Positions 51,224-63,247 of a stretch of 64,000 bases of DNA are shown in pieces. The position numbers and the translations under genes are program-made. The notes beneath the pieces were generated by a model, which ran no database searches, was not told the DNA's origin, and saw only the letters and a program-made list of their open reading frames with translations. Origin of the DNA: Monosporascus cannonballus (Eukaryota; Ascomycota; Sordariomycetes; Xylariales); assembly GCA_004154925.1 (NCBI GenBank), contig QJNS01000009.1, forward strand, positions 310,001 to 374,000, in the 5' to 3' direction. Numbering within the stretch: the first letter of the stretch is position 1; every line of letters starts with the position of its first letter.

Positions 51224-51228
51224 GTTAC
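51224..51228 (+). repeat. Target-site duplication of element C, right (GTTAC)
   Basis: Identical to 45653-45657. The A4 primer-binding region resumes here (GTTACAAGTTTTTATTTAA). Confidence 0.9.
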
Positions 51229-51262
51229 AAGTTTTTATTTAATAATACCGGTAAACTTTAAG

Positions 51263-52730
51263 CAATATCGCCGACATTATATTTACTAGTAAGCAGCTCC
51301 AATAGCTCATTTACCAAGTCCTTAACGACCCGGATACCGGAATAAAATCCGAAAAAGAATAACTTCGACTTTTTTGCGAAAAGGTTTTTCGACGCCTGGA
51401 TACCATAAATAAACGCATTCTTTAGCTCGAAAGAAATGATAATAACCTTACGACGTTCTTTTAAGCCGTCCATAAAAAGCTTAAGGAAAAAAGAAAAATT
51501 TTCGAAACAGAAAAGCCCTTTTAAGTAAACCACGTTATTTAGCTGAATTTTATCAAAAAACCAGGGGAAATCTTTAAATTTTTTAATTTAAAACTTTTTG
51601 ACGGAACTTTAACCAAGTTACAATTATTTTAATTTAATGCCGAATATATTTTAAGAATTTTCTTATTTAATTAATTACATTTATTATACGAATTAAATTC
51701 GCGATTAAACGATTTATCGAAAATACGGCTATTTATTTCGAACCCATTATAAAAAAGACGTTATTTTACTAATCGAAAAACAAAACCCGAAAATAATATA
51801 AATATATAATAATTATAAATAATTTCATTAAATATAACCGAAAGTTTTCGGCACAATAAATAAAAAAAATAAAGGCCGAAATATAAATTTAATAATTACG
51901 ATAAAAAGAGTTTTATTTAGTAACGATAATACGTTAATTTAATTAGTTTTTAAATTAAATTAAGGATAAAAAATATTAATAGCCAAATTTTTCGACGACC
52001 TAAAAAGGAAATTTAGGAAAAGTTTTTAAGCTTAATCGGCTTAATTTTTTATCGAATTATATCGTTTTAATAATTAAGATTAATAATCGTTAATACGCCT
52101 CGCGTATTAGGAGCATTAAAGAATAATAATAAATTTCGATATACGGTTAATATTAACGCTTTTTGACGTAATAGCATTTTTTTATGGCACGGAACCAGCA
52201 CTTATAGAACTAAGAGTTATTTATAAAAAGGATTAAAGCCAGACTAAATGCTTTAATTATAACAAGATAAGGCATAAAGCAATATGGTGTAAGGTATTTA
52301 AGAAACTTCGTTAAAATAATTAGAAACCTGTACCCAAAAACAATCAAAAAAATCAAAAAATAAAAACAAATTTATTCATATAATTCGTCCTAAATACGTA
52401 CCAGGTCCCCTATAGCAAAAAGTCCAATAAGAAATACGAAAAATCAGGAAGCTGGCATAATAAGTATTGCGAACATGATAAGAAGTATTATAGGAATAAT
52501 TACGCAAATACTAAGATTAAACGGAAAAAATCTGTTCCGAAACCTTTAATCGATATGGCGAAATATATGCTATATATTGCCGACGACGAAAATATCCCGA
52601 TTACGAAAAATAAAAATAATATATTTATAGACGAATTATTCGTATATATTATAAGAGATTCGATTTCTTAAACCGAACCGGAAATAATAAAAACAAGAAA
52701 TCGTAATAGTAAGATTTTCGATTTATAACT
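51263..52730 (+). pseudogene. A4 gag relic
   Basis: The plus-strand frame from 51263 reads NIADIIFTSKQLQ, LIYQVLNDPDTGIKSEKE, LRLFCEKVFRRLDTINKRI and LERNDNNLTTFF. It is interrupted only by TAA/TAG where Gln would fit, so it was a helical, charged Gag N-terminus. Later pieces resemble A3 gag near 52180-52280, and the tail (YMLYIADDENIPITKN) ends about 52725. The minus-strand open frame at 51258-51533 is a mirror artefact. Confidence 0.68.
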
Positions 52731-53239
52731 ACAAAAAATATATAATAATTGGCCGAAACAAAAGTTAGCCTAATAAAAATAATACTCGTAAGAAAGCTTT
52801 TTCTGTTATTACTAATAATATAACTACTAAACGGAAAAAAGTTAATTTAGCATACCGTAAAAAAGTATTGCTAGAAAATTATTATAAATCCTTATTTTTA
52901 ATTAATATTTATTATAAACTTTTACGAAAAAAAAGATGTAAAAAAATATACTTTAATTTATAAACGAACTTTAATACCATAATTAATATAACGTATAATG
53001 GGATATAATCGAAAATATAAACGAACAAATTACGTAATAAAAAAATAAGTTATAACAAAATTAAAAGTAATTAATATAATTCGAAAAAATAATATATCAA
53101 CAATAATAAGAAATAAAACAGCTTAACGCGTTAAATATAGAAATATAAATAAAGTTTAACAAATTTAAATAAGAATTAAAAGAAAAAAGTTACTTATAAA
53201 AAAACAGCAAAATAACGAAATCCAGAGGAATTCAAGAAA

Positions 53240-56200
53240 ATTCTCAAAAAAGACTTTAAACGTAACGATAAAAGCTATTAATAATCTTATTACTTTGGAT
53301 ATACGAACCGGAACGTATTAGTATACCGTAATAGTAGATTGCGAAGTTTTGGACAGAAATTATATTGTACCAAATATGGTTAATAAGTTTACATTGCCAT
53401 AAAGATACAAGTTGAAACTTTATATAACGATAAATGTCGAAAGTTAGAAATTTGCTTATAATAACGGGAAAATTATCCGCGAAATTAATTACATTAAGAT
53501 TTTTATTTAAGGACGATACCAAATAATTAATTTCGATATCGTTTTATTTGGAAATTACGATATGATTTTAGAATTACTATGAATACGTTAATACGGAATT
53601 TTGATTAATAAAGAGATTAATTAAATAAGATTTATCTTATATTTTATAAGCAGCTAAAAAAACTTAAAATCTTAATATTGAATCGAAAATAGTAACGAAT
53701 ATAAATATAAAAAAACGATAGAAATCTTATTATCTAAAAGAACAAAATCTAAAAAAACAGATATTAAAGAAAAGTAGGACGTATCGTTATTATTATTAGA
53801 ATGAAATTAAAGTAACTGAATAATAACCAAAAGTAATAGCCTTAAAAATCAGAAGATTTAATTAATATACCATTATAATATTATAGATATAAACAGTTTT
53901 TTAAAAAGGAGCTTTATATAAAATTACTAGAATATAGCGAATAGGATTATAAGATAATTTTCAAAAAAAGATTTTCGACAAAGTTTTACCTTATTTATAA
54001 CCTTAACGGAAACGAATTACGTATTTTTAAAGAATACCTAGAAAATCGGTTATAAAAGGATTGATTCGACTTTTGAAGTTATTAGTAAAATATCTTATAT
54101 TTTTCATATTAAAAAAAGAAAGATTACGACGTATAGTTAATTATTAACAATTAAATAATATTATTATTAAAAATCGAATATTATTATCTTTAATTATAAA
54201 TATAAAAACCCAATTTTACGAAATTAAATAATTTATAGTACTTGATCTTGAAGATAGATATATTCTTATTAGAATTAAAAAAGGATATAAATAAAAAATA
54301 ACTTTTAAGACGAAATACGGATTATTAAAGTATTTAATTATATTAATAGAACTTATGAATTTATTAGTAATTTTCTAACGGATGGTAAATCATGTATTAC
54401 GAAAATATCTCGATATTTTCGTCGTTTGTTATCTCGATGACATTTTTATTTTCTTAAAAACGGAAAGAAGTATATAAAAAATACCTTTATAAAGCTTTTT
54501 AAACTTTATAAGACGTACAATTATTTATTAACGTAGAAAAACATTAATTTTACGCGCAGAAAATGGAATATCTGGGATATATTATTATCTTAGAATATAT
54601 CAGAATGAACCTTAAGATTACTGCAATTATAAAATAATAGACGTTAAGGATAGTTAAAAAAGGTACAGGTATTCCTTGGATTCGCCAACTATTATAAGAG
54701 GTTTATTCGAAATTTTAATAAAATAATTAGATCTTTAACGAATTTTACAAAAAAAAAACAAATAAACGTCCGAAACAGAAAGAATATTCCAGGACATTAA
54801 AGATGCGATTATTAATAAGCCAATATTAATTATGTACGATTTAACTCCCTTCGTTAAGTTAAAAACCGATATTTCGGATTACGCGTTAAATATAATAATT
54901 AAATAACGAAATAATTAAAGCAAATTACATTTTATTATATTTTTTTTATATAAATTAAAAAAAGCCGAATTTAATTGCGATATTTTAGATAAAAAGTTTA
55001 TGGCCATTATGATGCCATTCCGAAAATTTAAGCATTTTTTAAAAGGAAATTTGTATTAAGTTAAGGTTTATACGGATTATCAAAGTCTTACTCGATTTAT
55101 TACGATGAGAGATCTTATAGGACGATAATTTCGATATACAGAAAAATTGGCGAATTTCGATTTCGTTATTATTTATAGAAAAAGCTTAAAAAAACAAAGT
55201 AAACACTTTAAATAAACGACCAAATTTCGAAAAAAATTAGTTAAAATTAGCTATATAATTTTCGATATTATTATAAAAAGATATTTACGCTTATGACAAA
55301 TTGCAATAATTTGGGTAATACCTTTTAATATACATTAAAAGATTTAGCAGTATAACGATAATTTTCTAGAAAATCAAAAAATAAATAAGATATAAGTTTT
55401 AGCAAAATATTAAAAATATTTAATACGAAATATATACGAATATCAGGTATACGGATATCTAGGGATTTATAAAATCTTAAAACGGCTTTAACGCATAAAT
55501 TTCTTTTTTACAATAAAATTAACGGTACAAAAACTCATATAGTAATATGATATTTGTACTAAAACAAAAGTTTGACAACATAAGCTATATAGAAAGTTAC
55601 AGCCCTTATTAATTGTAAAGCTATTATAGTATTTAATTATATTCGACTTTATTATAAAATTTCTTATGTCAAAAGATTTAATTGTAGAAATATATTATAA
55701 TGGTATTTCCGTAATCGTTAATCGATTTGCAAATCTTTTTTATTTTTTACTATATTATCAGTATATAAATGTCGAACCAATAATATATATTTTTTAAAAC
55801 ATATTTTTAATATATATTTTTATTATTAATAGAAAGTATCTTTAATAAAGGATCGATATTTGTATCCAAATTTTAATAAGATCTTATAGCATAAATCGGC
55901 TTAAATCATAGGTTATTAAACCTTTTTAAATTACAAGTAAATAAATAAATAAAACGAATAAACCAAGTTTTCGAAACGTATTTACGATATTACATTAATT
56001 TCGGACAAAATAATTAAGTTAAAAAATTATTAATTGCTTAACTAACTTATAATACCAGCTATTACGAAAATATTAAGATAATATTAACGAACGCGAACTT
56101 TAATTTTACTTTAAAAGTTTACAAAAAAGTATATAATAACGATGCAATTAATGTTAAAATAATCTTTATATTAAATTATTTACGATAATTATACTAAGAA

Positions 56201-56640
56201 ATAAAAATTAAACTGGAATTCGTACGTAATTAAATAAATAAATATTACGATTAAAAAATTAAAAGTATTAATTTTGGAAAAAGAAAAAAAGGTTTTTTTT
56301 CGTTATAAAAAATATTTTAATAAAATAACATAGTAAAAAATTCGATTTTAAGTATATCGGTCTATATAAATTCGCTGAGAAAAATTTAGAAAATAAGTAT
56401 TAATTAGAATTTTTACGTTTTCTTATTCGAATTAACATCAAATATAATCAAAATATATATAGCATAAAACGATATAAAAGTGGAAAACAAATAGGTATAT
56501 AAGGTGGAAAAACTCCTCGATATGCGGAAATAAAACGGACTTATTTAGTACTTAATTAAGTGAAAAAAAACATCCGGATTCAGAAAATACCTGAAAAACT
56601 GCCAAAAATCTTATTAGCGGCTTACGTCTATTAAGAATTT
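53240..56640 (+). pseudogene. A4 pol relic (PR-RT-RH-INT-chromodomain)
   Basis: Protease about 53270-53600 (VDCEVLDRNYIVPNMVNKF). RT about 53990-54780, with CYLDDIFIFLKTE near 54430. RNase H about 54780-55270, including LKTDISDYALN. Integrase about 55270-56350. Chromodomain about 56490-56640 (EKLLDMRK). Collinear with A1 and A3, with dense stops. The minus-strand open stretch at 53256-53522 is not a gene. Confidence 0.78.
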
Positions 56641-57297
56641 TTACCAATAACAACGTAATTACTAGAAATAATTATATCCCAATTAATATTTTTAACGGAT
56701 TAATCGGTATTACTAATACCAGACCAATCCACGGGATCAATAAGAGGAACTAATGCGGCCATAGAAATCTCGACGATGGCCTACTCCTGGTGTTTTTGTT
56801 TTTTTAATTCCTTTAACGATTATAACTTTCTGTTTATTATTTTTATTCTTTTTAAGCGAAAAAAAGCTTTTTATTTCCAAAAACGAATAAAACGTGTAAT
56901 AACCTTATTTATTTTTTATTAATAACTTTTTTATAACTTCAAAAAACATTTTTTACGAAAACCTTTTTTCGTTCCAAACGTTAATTCTCGGCGTAAATAT
57001 TTTTTTTAAAAAAAAAAGAAATATCAGTGTTATTATAAAAATATTTACGTTTAACGTAAACTTTACATTTGGAAACGTTTTCCATTATTTCGCATTTTTA
57101 ATGTTTAAAGAAAAACGAAAAGTATAACATAATTTCAAAATAAAAATCGTGAAAAATAAAAAGCAGGTTTTGCCGATAAATAATAAAAGAAACCTGACGA
57201 CAACCTTTAACAATGCGGGTCGATATCGTAAAAAACCGGTAACATTTATCAGGAAAAATGAAATCTTAAGGGCAAAATTTAAAAAAAAAGGATATCG

Positions 57298-57675
57298 TAT
57301 TACAACCTAACGGGTTCCGGTCTTAGAAAACGGTTAATAAGGATAATACGGACCACCGTCCAGGTTACGTAACAGATATTTAGCAAAGACTTACTAAATA
57401 CGAATAATTAGCATTAAGCAATTACTAAGCAAAATTTCGCTAAATATAATTAAATAAAAATAAGAAGTAATACCAAAATTATATATATATATATTTATTA
57501 TTTTCATAATTTAAATAATATTAGTTTGTAATAAAATATCGTTATTTAAGTTACCTTTAATATTACGCAACGTAATACGTTACTGTATTTATTGCTTAGT
57601 TTCTTACGATATTTCTGCTAATAGAAAACCGTACGACTAAGAATTAATGGTTAGTTAAACCCTTTAGCCGTTACA
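57298..57675 (+). repeat. A4 3' LTR
   Basis: TATTACAACCTAACGGG ... TTTAGCCGTTACA, 378 bp. The last bases are unmutated compared with the 5' copy, which ends ATTATA. Confidence 0.88.
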
Positions 57676-57680
57676 AATTT
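57676..57680 (+). repeat. Target-site duplication of A4, right (AATTT)
   Basis: Partner of GATTT at 45268-45272. Confidence 0.85.
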
Positions 57681-60102
57681 ATCCTAATGATTTTATTATC
57701 CGATTATCGCATTTAATGTATAATTTGAAATATCGGGTTTTAATTCGACAGAACGTATAAATTTATATATATTATTATTACTTCGTTAATAATTATATTT
57801 TAAATTTTCTAAATCTATTTACTTCTTATAATATATATTTAAATCTTTTTCTTTTTAATCAAGTTAATAAAATGTATATGAGTTTTAGTAAAATTCCGAA
57901 TAAAGGTTTTTAATAAATAAGAAAACTAAAAAATATCTATATCGTTTTAATTATAATTAACGTTTAATATTTTATAATTGCTATAATTTCTTTATAAGAT
58001 ATACTTTAGTTCAAGCTATATTTTTCACATTAAGCCAAACATACGGAAAATCATTACACGATATAATTTGTACAGTAAAGTTGGAATTGTCTAAAAGGTC
58101 TAGTTTAATATATATAGAAATATATATATATATATTTAACATTTTATATATCAAGTATTGCATAAATTTATTTTTATAATAAATAATAATCGGGTATTTG
58201 TTAAAATCTGAACAATTTTATATAATTACTTTGTATATATTTATATTATCTTTGAAAACAATACGTAAGTTATTAAATTATTATATAATTAAAATAACGG
58301 TATGCTTTTGTAGTATATAATTTATTACTTTTTGAAAAGCTATTAACCAGTTCGTAACTTTTAGTGATAGTACTAATTATTTAAATAATCTATATTGTAT
58401 ATTAAAAACTATTTTTATTCGTATTTTCATTTAATTTTACTACTTTTATATTCGTTTTCACAGTTAAATTTCGTAAATTAGTTAAATGTTAATAGCAATT
58501 TCATCTATATAATTAAAGTAATAATATTCAAGTTTTAATAACAACATTGCTTAATTAGCGGTATTAATTATAATTCGTAATTCGTTATTTTATTTAGTAT
58601 ACAAAATATGAAATATTAAATAAAGAATGTAGAAAATCGAATATAATTTTTTATAATCGATTTTCTAAATATTGTTAAAAAGGGCAAAAGTTGTTTTCAT
58701 TATAATTATATATAAAATAAAAATTAATTATTAATTTTATATACTGTATTTTGATAATCTTATATTGAGTTTTTTTTAAAAAAAGGACTATTTATATATA
58801 TAGTAATAAAATTATATATTAATTAAACATTTTATTTTTAAATTTGTATTATAATTTATGATTTAATTATTTATATTTTGTAGTAATAGTTACAACAATA
58901 AGTCGTATTTATTTATAATACTGTATTTTAGATAAGAAATAATTCGCCATACTTTTATACTTATATTTATTCACACTTATAATCGAATATTTAAAACCTT
59001 TTATTAACTAAATTTAAAACAAATTTTACTTAATTACTCTTTTAATTAAATAAGTAGTTATATTTAAAAAGAAAAATAGTTTTTAAAGATTTTATCGCAT
59101 TTTTCTAATTCTATTATGTCGAAATCAATTATTTAATTTTTTTTAAATATAAATTTTGAAATAATTCATTATGTTACTAAGTTTCTATTTATATTTACAG
59201 GTTTTAAATTTTCGACGTTTTCTACATTATAAGTATTCTTTTTATACTTCTATTAGAATAAAAATTTAATAATTATATTTAATATTATATAATTTTCATT
59301 TCAAATGTCGTAGTTTATTAATACAGAATATTATTGTATTTTAAATTCGTTTGGTTAAAATACTAAAACGGTTATTAAATTTTATTATTATATTACAACG
59401 TCTTTAAAAAACCTGTATTCATTTTTCTTAATTTTGTTATTTTGTAATTTTCTTATAAGTAACTTTCGTTTTTTAGTTTTTTATCACCTTATTGAATCGT
59501 TTTTATGATTATTTATTATTTTTATCTGTATATATAGTTTCTGAACTAGAACAATTAGTTACTGCAATTATTTAATTTTATTTAAGAACTAAATATTTTT
59601 ATTTGTTATATTGCGTTTTACTATGCCGTATTTATATAGTTGTTTATTTATTTTATTTAAAATATCGAATTATTAAAAATGTTTTAGCTTTTAGCTATTT
59701 AGTAAATATTAAGTAAAAGTAAAAATCTGTTATAATTTGGTAATAATGCTTTTTATAACACGTTAAATTAACTTTTTAATCAGTTAGTAATTATCTTAAT
59801 TTTTAAAGAATCTTTTTGCAAGTTTTATTTGCTTTTTTACCTATTTTAAACCGTTAATTATTTATTAATTTAATTTTATAAAGCGCTTATTTGAAAATAT
59901 AGTTATTATTATTTGTTCATTTTATTAGTTTCAGTTTTAGTGAGAAAATAAATCTATTAATCGTTATATATAAAATATTATAATTTATTATACTAGACAA
60001 TACACACTTTACTATTACTTAGTTATTTATAAAATGAAATTCGTAGGTTTTTAAGCCTTGAACGGATATTTTACCGTAAAAATGCAAATATTATATTTCA
60101 TT
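57681..60102 (-). pseudogene. A5 internal part: RNase H, RT and upstream relic
   Basis: 57681-57780 continues the RNase H sequence of A2 (AAATATCGG..TTTTAA block) and 58370-58560 follows the A2 RT region (21300-21530). Spacing is about 120 bp longer than in A2, and the extra lies near 57990-58130. The rest is too decayed to read. Interrupted at 60102 by solo LTR A6. Confidence 0.55.
60098..60102 (+). repeat. Target-site duplication of A6, left (TCATT)
   Basis: Identical to 60508-60512. Confidence 0.88.
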
Positions 60103-60507
60103 TGTTACAACCCAACAAGCTTCGGCCTTAAGAAACGGTCAGACAAGGATTATACGAGCCACTCTCGGATTACGTAACGGTGATCACTGCCAAACCAGTA
60201 ATCATCAGTGATCAAAGGTGATTCCAAGTAATTATAATTATCACCGGCTGTATAATTATAAGTAATTAAGCCAAGAAAAAATGTATATATACGTTTATTA
60301 TTTCTATAATTTAGATAGCTTCAGCTTGTAATCAAACCACTTATTAATACCAATCGTTTGCAATAATAATTCGTTACCTAAGATACCCTTAGTATTACAA
60401 GACGTTATACGTTACTGTATTTATTGCTCAGTTTCCCACGATATTTCTGCTAACATAAACCCGTACGACTTGGATTTAATAGTTGGTTAAACCGCCTAGC
60501 TGTTATA
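60103..60507 (+). repeat. Solo LTR of family A (A6)
   Basis: A single 405 bp LTR (TGTTACAACCCAACAAGC ... CTAGCTGTTATA) with a perfect TSD and no internal sequence on either side, the product of LTR-LTR recombination. Same U3 subtype as A3. Less mutated than the surrounding A5 sequence. Confidence 0.9.
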
Positions 60508-61711
60508 TCATTATTAAATTGTATTTATAAATCTATTAATCTTTTTTTACATTATTATTTAAATATCGAAACTTAATTCTTTTTTAAAGGTTTTTAAATA
60601 TTCGATAGTAAAATGCTTCATATTTTATTTTAGCGTAATGAAAATATTTTATTTAATTTTAATATTCTTTTCATAATATTAAATTTCAGGAACTTTTGAA
60701 ATGTATTATACAAAATATATTTAGATTCAAGGTATATTTTCTAGGCTGAGCTAAATACATAGAAATTACTATACGATATAATTTGTACGATAATTAGTTT
60801 TGAAATATATTATAAATAAAAAAATATATTTCGTTGCTTTTTTTATAATTTATTTAATAATGTTACGGCTTAAAATAATAAGAGTTTAGCAATTACACTA
60901 TCAAAAGTAGAACGTTGTTAGCTCCAGCGTTAATTGCCTTGTGCTACTCTATATATCCAAAGGGGCTATTTGAAACTGTGACAAATAATCTTTTTATTTT
61001 ACCGTATAAATTTTGACATGATATTTATATCATTCTTTATAGATTTCATTTACTTTTGAAATATATATATTTAACGTAAATAAATATAACGTTAAAATAG
61101 TTTTTATTTATTATATTAAATATTAAATATTTATATAATATTTGAGAAAGATTATTATATATAGTATCGATTTATTTTGTTTTAAATATAACGTTTTTAA
61201 ATGTAATCATATATTTAGAATTTAATATTTTTATCGTTATTATAAAATTTGTTATATAATAATATATTTTTATTGGATTTTCCAAAATTAATATAATCGA
61301 AAAAACCTTTAAATAATTTTTTCAGAACGACTTTTTCGTTTTTTAGACCATCTTTTAAATCAGATTCGAATTAACTAAAAGGTATTTTCTGTAAAAAAGG
61401 TTATAAGAATAACAATTTAATTCGATATTATATTTAAAATTTAAAATTTAACACATTTCTGTATTCAAATTCGAAAATTTCAAATATTCTTTATTATAAT
61501 GCCGAAATCCGTTAATTTAAAATTTCGAAATCTTTATTTATATTAAAATAATTTTTATTTACACTGTGTATTATTTAATATAATCTTTTTAAACCTTTAT
61601 ATTTTTCTCTACATTTAAAATGTTAATAAAATGTCTTACAATTAATTCAACATTTCAACGTATTATTTAAAATTCAACCATACTATTAAACATATTTTTA
61701 GAAAGTATGAT
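60508..61711 (-). pseudogene. A5 internal remainder (expected gag side), composite
   Basis: By position this should be gag of A5, but I could not read gag in it. 61003-61065 instead resembles the RNase H part of A2 (20572-20635; both have CCGTATAAATTTTGAC), and 60725-60800 resembles 57995-58070. A GC-richer patch lies at 60905-60990. It may be a patchwork of older copies. Confidence 0.35.
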
Positions 61712-62002
61712 TGTTAGACAATGTAATTAATTATTAAATTTTAGTTATATAGATTTATATTAAAAATATTATAAAAATTTAAATAATAAAATAATGTAAT
61801 TTTATAATCATTACTTTACGTAATGAAATTATGTTATGAACTGCTAGTATTGAAATTATGGTATAATAAATATATATATTTATCCGGCTTACTGGCTTAC
61901 CACCCGTAAGTTGGTAATCCATTGCGTGACTTAACCCACATAGGTCCTTGGCTGTTCCTGTTGCGACCGTTCCTGGAGGCCGCAGCTTGTCAGGTCGTAA
62001 CA
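61712..62002 (-). repeat. A5 5' LTR (right), abutting the epimerase relic
   Basis: Begins TGTTAGACAATGTAATTAATTATT and ends CTTGTCAGGTCGTAACA at 62002. 61712-61880 is AT-shifted and 61881-62002 has normal GC with no RIP. It is about 80 bp shorter in U3 than the left LTR. The left limit is approximate. Confidence 0.7.
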
Positions 62003-62917
62003 CCCTCTCCCGGCGCGTCCTCCGACTCTCTGGACCTGGTCTTCCTCTCCGCTCTCTACAACCACTCTAGACGTCATCATCAGCTGCACGGAGCACGTCC
62101 AGGATTATCCGACACATTACGCACAGGTGGTGACGTTGTTCCGCGCGCTCGCGAAGACCAGCAACGCGAATAGGATCCGGCCACTAGTGCTCTGGAGCTC
62201 GGGCGGTAAGGTCTACGGATACTCGCCCGTAGATGGGACGCCCGGACTCGCTCCCCTTGCCGAGAAGTCCCCGCTGGAGGTACCGCCCTTCGTGCGCCCG
62301 TGGACCCCGTATCCATTGAAGATCTTTGACAATGAGAACGCGGAATTGTTCGACGCCATGGTGCGACGGCCCCCGAACGTCGACGGCTACTCCAGCAGCT
62401 ACTACAGGATAATATTTGAATGGGCGGAGATGGTCGCGTCAAACGTTAAGGAGGCCAAAGGCGAAGACGGGTACGAGCTGGCGATCGATCCTCGGACGGT
62501 CTTGTCAGCGATGCGTGTCGACGACTGCGGCGAAGGCTACGTCGCGCTCGCGGAGCACCCAGACCGGTCCCAGATCGTGGGGCAGGTGTTCAACCTCGGA
62601 CCGCACTCGTACGAGACCACGGACAAGATGCTGAAGGCGCTAGCGAAGGAGTACGACATCCCGGGCGGTTTCAAGTTCAAAGACACCGAGCAGGCAAGGA
62701 AGAATGCCTCGGGCGTGATCGTCGGTCTCCTCGCGTGGAGCCAGTGGGTCGGAAGCGACAAGATCAGAAGAGAGTCACGGGCTGGAAGGACAAGCGACCG
62801 CTGTTCTCCGAGAACCTGGCAGTTTACCGCAGGGCGTACGAGTGTGCCTTGAAAACCGGCCACGATGATGTGGCGAGGGTCGCGGAGATGAAGAAGTTCT
62901 TCGAGAAGCACTTATGA
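62003..62917 (+). pseudogene. NAD-dependent epimerase/dehydratase family relic (5' truncated, frameshifted)
   Basis: The frame through 62127 reads LDVIISCTEHVQDYPTHY (about 62060-62113), then LFRALAKTSNANRIRPLVLW, SSGGKVYG, RRPPNVDGYSSSYY, VDDCGEGYVALAEHP and FSQWVGSDKI-like WSQWVGSDKIRR. These are typical of extended short-chain dehydrogenase/epimerase proteins of fungi and bacteria. At about 62768-62775 an AGAGAG run appears two bases too long. The normal continuation VTGWKDKRPLFSENLAVY lies in the +2 frame and ends EKHL-stop at 62917. The N-terminal nucleotide-binding half (GxxGxxG) is missing: the gene starts at the exact end of the A5 LTR. Family call firm, substrate unknown. GC and codon use are host-like, in contrast to the repeats. 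Confidence 0.85.
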
Positions 62918-63054
62918 CTCTAACAGAACAACATAGGCCGGGAATCCGCTTCATAGTTATTCTTATCTGTCACCTGAGTCTAGCTCAGGACAGCACTAAG
63001 ATCCAATTGCATAGACTGGCGCAAGTCTTGCTTGTGTTTCGTATGCCAAAAGTT

Positions 63055-63103
63055 GTAATACCCGTATTTTCCCTCGAAATTCGGCCAAAGCTAATGCAGG
63101 CCA
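63055..63103 (+). repeat. Inverted repeat, left arm (~49 bp)
   Basis: GTAATACCCGTATTTTCCCT ... CTAATGCAGGCCA is nearly the exact complement of 63248-63296. The three or four differences are mostly G-to-A in the right arm. The loop is about 144 bp. Confidence 0.85.
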
Positions 63104-63247
63104 AGGCGCCCGCGTTCCTGGTTCCCAAGACGGAATAGCTTTTCCTTTTCCTTTTACTTGTTGCGGCTATGTTAGCTTCCGATCCACTTGAAGCCAAAAT
63201 AGTACATTTCATCGGCGTTATATATGATCCGTTGCATTAGCCTCTCT

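Larger units (their letters stand above)
45273..57675 (+). mobile_element. Family A element, copy A4, plus strand, hosting element C
   Basis: LTRs at 45273-45651 and 57298-57675, TSD GATTT/AATTT. Removing element C (45658-51223) leaves about 6.8 kb, the family length. The 5' LTR carries a third U3 subtype (GACACGGACCACCGTCCAGG) with a small inverted repeat. Gag and pol lie to the right of element C. Confidence 0.9.
35299..62002 (-). mobile_element. Old family A element (A5), minus strand, split by three insertions
   Basis: The pieces are 35299-35601 plus 42526-42591 (left, 3' LTR), 42592-45272, 57681-60102 and 60508-61711 (internal), and about 61712-62002 (right, 5' LTR). Together they sum to about 6.95 kb, close to the 6.7-6.8 kb of intact copies. 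The internal order matches A2: an integrase-like part at 43960-45120 and the RNase H start at 45126-45272, continuing across the A4 insertion at 57681 (TTATCCGATTATCGCATTTAATG, as at 20743 in A2) into RT near 58390. The two LTRs differ in U3 length, and the outer flanks (CTTTA and CCCTC) do not form a TSD, so ectopic recombination or a composite is possible. Confidence 0.7.

Noticed and set aside
53256..53522. 88-codon minus-strand open frame
   Set aside because: Antisense to the A4 protease region, which reads clearly on the plus strand.
58095..58140. TA-rich microsatellite as a possible origin or promoter
   Set aside because: Simple AT repeats are expected by chance in RIP-saturated DNA, with no associated element.
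62080..62442. Minus-strand frames over the epimerase (also 62537-62911) and plus frame 62416-62634
   Set aside because: Produced by the GC-rich codons of the epimerase relic on the other strand or frame.
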